Shown here one piece after another: positions 6,853 through 7,118 of a stretch of DNA of 7,118 bases. Source of the stretch: a bacterium (GTDB lineage Bacteria; Latescibacterota; Latescibacteria; Latescibacterales; Latescibacteraceae); NCBI GenBank assembly GCA_021372535.1, contig JAJFUH010000132.1:1-7118 (forward strand), read 5' to 3'. The notes under the pieces were generated by a model, which had not been told where the DNA came from, did no database searches, and was given only the letters and a program-made list of their open reading frames with translations. The position numbers and the translations under genes are program-made. Each line of letters starts with the position of its first letter. Position 1 is the stretch's first letter.

Positions 6853-6867
6853 CGCTGCGACGCAGCG
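6853..6867. repeat. 7-bp GC-rich palindrome
   Basis: CGCTGCG (6853-6859) and CGCAGCG (6861-6867) are perfect reverse complements around a single A, within a GC-rich island (about 6835-6870) standing out from AT-rich surroundings. It could be part of an intergenic repeat. As a hairpin the innermost pairs cannot close. No T-tract follows, so it is not called a terminator. Confidence 0.5.
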
Positions 6868-6952
6868 GGAAGTCGCATAGAGATACAACATATTGTTTGT
6901 GTAATTATTAGTTATTTCTAATGTATATTTAAAGATGATATTTGAAAAAATA

Positions 6953-7010
6953 AAAATCCGCGTAAATCCGCTTAATCAGTGTTCTATGAAATTTTTTAAT
7001 AATCCGAGTT
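6953..7010 (+). repeat. Dispersed intergenic repeat, copy B
   Basis: This shares ordered blocks (AAAATCCGC, ATCCGC, TGTTCTAT, AT-rich tail) with 2989-3046 read on the opposite strand. It ends 22 bases before the start codon of the truncated right-hand gene, so it lies in that gene's leader or promoter region, just as copy A lies upstream of the DprA-like gene. Confidence 0.55.
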
Positions 7011-7032
7011 AACCGCTTGACAGGAGATGACC

Positions 7033-7082
7033 ATGACGAATCTTGACAGTTATCGTGATATTGTCGGAGATATTGTATTGCA
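7033..7082 (+). CDS. 5' end of a gene, possibly a TreT-like trehalose glycosyltransferase
   Basis: AGGAG (7022-7026) stands six bases before an ATG at 7033, the best ribosome site in the window, and opens a frame reading MTNLDSYRDIVGDIVL. Only about 16 codons are genuine because adapter sequence begins at 7083. The pattern L-x-x-Y-R-x-I-V-G-D is what I recall near the N-terminus of TreT-type glycosyltransferases, which make trehalose from NDP-glucose and glucose. A position next to a trehalose-6-phosphate synthase/phosphatase makes that attractive. Sixteen residues cannot prove it, so the gene is near certain but the product is a guess. Confidence 0.45.
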
Positions 7083-7118
7083 AGATCGGAAGAGCGTCGG
7101 GTGGGGAGAGAGGGGGTT
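7083..7118 (+). other. Illumina TruSeq adapter read-through (sequencing artefact)
   Basis: Positions 7083-7099 read AGATCGGAAGAGCGTCG, identical to the start of the Illumina TruSeq universal-adapter reverse complement. The following 19 bases track the expected adapter (TGTAGGGAAAGAGTGT and on). Up to 7116 every difference is a change to G, as in late-cycle G-biased base calls; only the last two bases are T. These bases are not genomic and should be trimmed. They also mark a real contig end. Confidence 0.96.

Larger units (their letters stand above)
6709..7032. other. Gene-free spacer after the trehalose gene
   Basis: No coding frame of note. No hairpin plus T-tract terminator follows the stop codon. 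It contains a degenerate AAGGCGCACGGCACAGAG string (about 6750-6770), a short GC-rich island (about 6835-6870) with a perfect palindrome, an AT-rich stretch (about 6890-6950) that could hold a promoter though no good -35/-10 pair was found, and dispersed repeat copy B. The TTGACA at 7017-7022 runs into the ribosome site of the next gene, so it is unlikely to be its -35. Confidence 0.55.

Noticed and set aside
6896-6914. Possible Rex operator upstream of the last gene (TTGTGTAATTATTAGTTA)
   Set aside because: The left half fits but the right half matches only about three of seven positions.
7017-7022. TTGACA as a -35 box of the last gene
   Set aside because: It runs into the ribosome site and leaves no room for a -10 before the start codon.

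Overview
The window looks like the end of a metagenome-assembled contig from an uncultured, moderate-GC bacterium. It is not a plasmid or phage: the genes are chromosomal housekeeping or regulatory types, widely spaced by AT-rich intergenic regions full of short inverted and dispersed repeats. Repeat-rich spacers, a Rex repressor and a fused trehalose synthase/phosphatase would fit the FCB superphylum or a neighbouring candidate phylum, but that placement is inference and the window carries no phylogenetic marker gene. The last 36 bases are Illumina adapter read-through, so the real sequence ends at about 7082.

Layout. 1-1392 (minus): the N-terminal 464 residues of a membrane-bound sensor histidine kinase (Cache-like sensor, HAMP, H-box), cut off by the left edge. 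1393-1765: a gene-free spacer with two strong hairpins. 1766-2860 (minus): a 364-residue protein with a DprA/LOG-like (SLOG-type) N-terminal half and an unrecognised C-terminal half, the least understood gene here. 2861-3361: the spacer between this gene and rex, which are divergently transcribed. It holds several inverted repeats, one copy of a dispersed repeat, an octamer tandem repeat and the rex promoter/operator. 3362-3976 (plus): the redox-sensing repressor Rex. 3977-4515: a spacer with a 236-bp segment bounded by imperfect inverted repeats and, after it, a promoter for the next gene. 4516-6708 (plus): a complete fusion of trehalose-6-phosphate synthase and trehalose-6-phosphate phosphatase. 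6709-7032: a repeat-bearing spacer. 7033-7082 (plus): the first ~16 codons of another gene, possibly a TreT-like trehalose glycosyltransferase. 7083-7118: adapter.

How the genes work together. The fused enzyme can by itself make trehalose from UDP-glucose (or another NDP-glucose) and glucose-6-phosphate. If the truncated right-hand gene is really TreT-like, this would be a trehalose locus with two routes. Rex senses the NADH/NAD+ ratio, and a near-consensus Rex operator sits on its own predicted transcription start, which points to autoregulation. No convincing Rex site was seen at the trehalose gene, so the neighbourhood alone does not show that Rex controls it. The kinase and the DprA-like gene lie on the other strand, 373 bp apart, and are probably separate transcription units.
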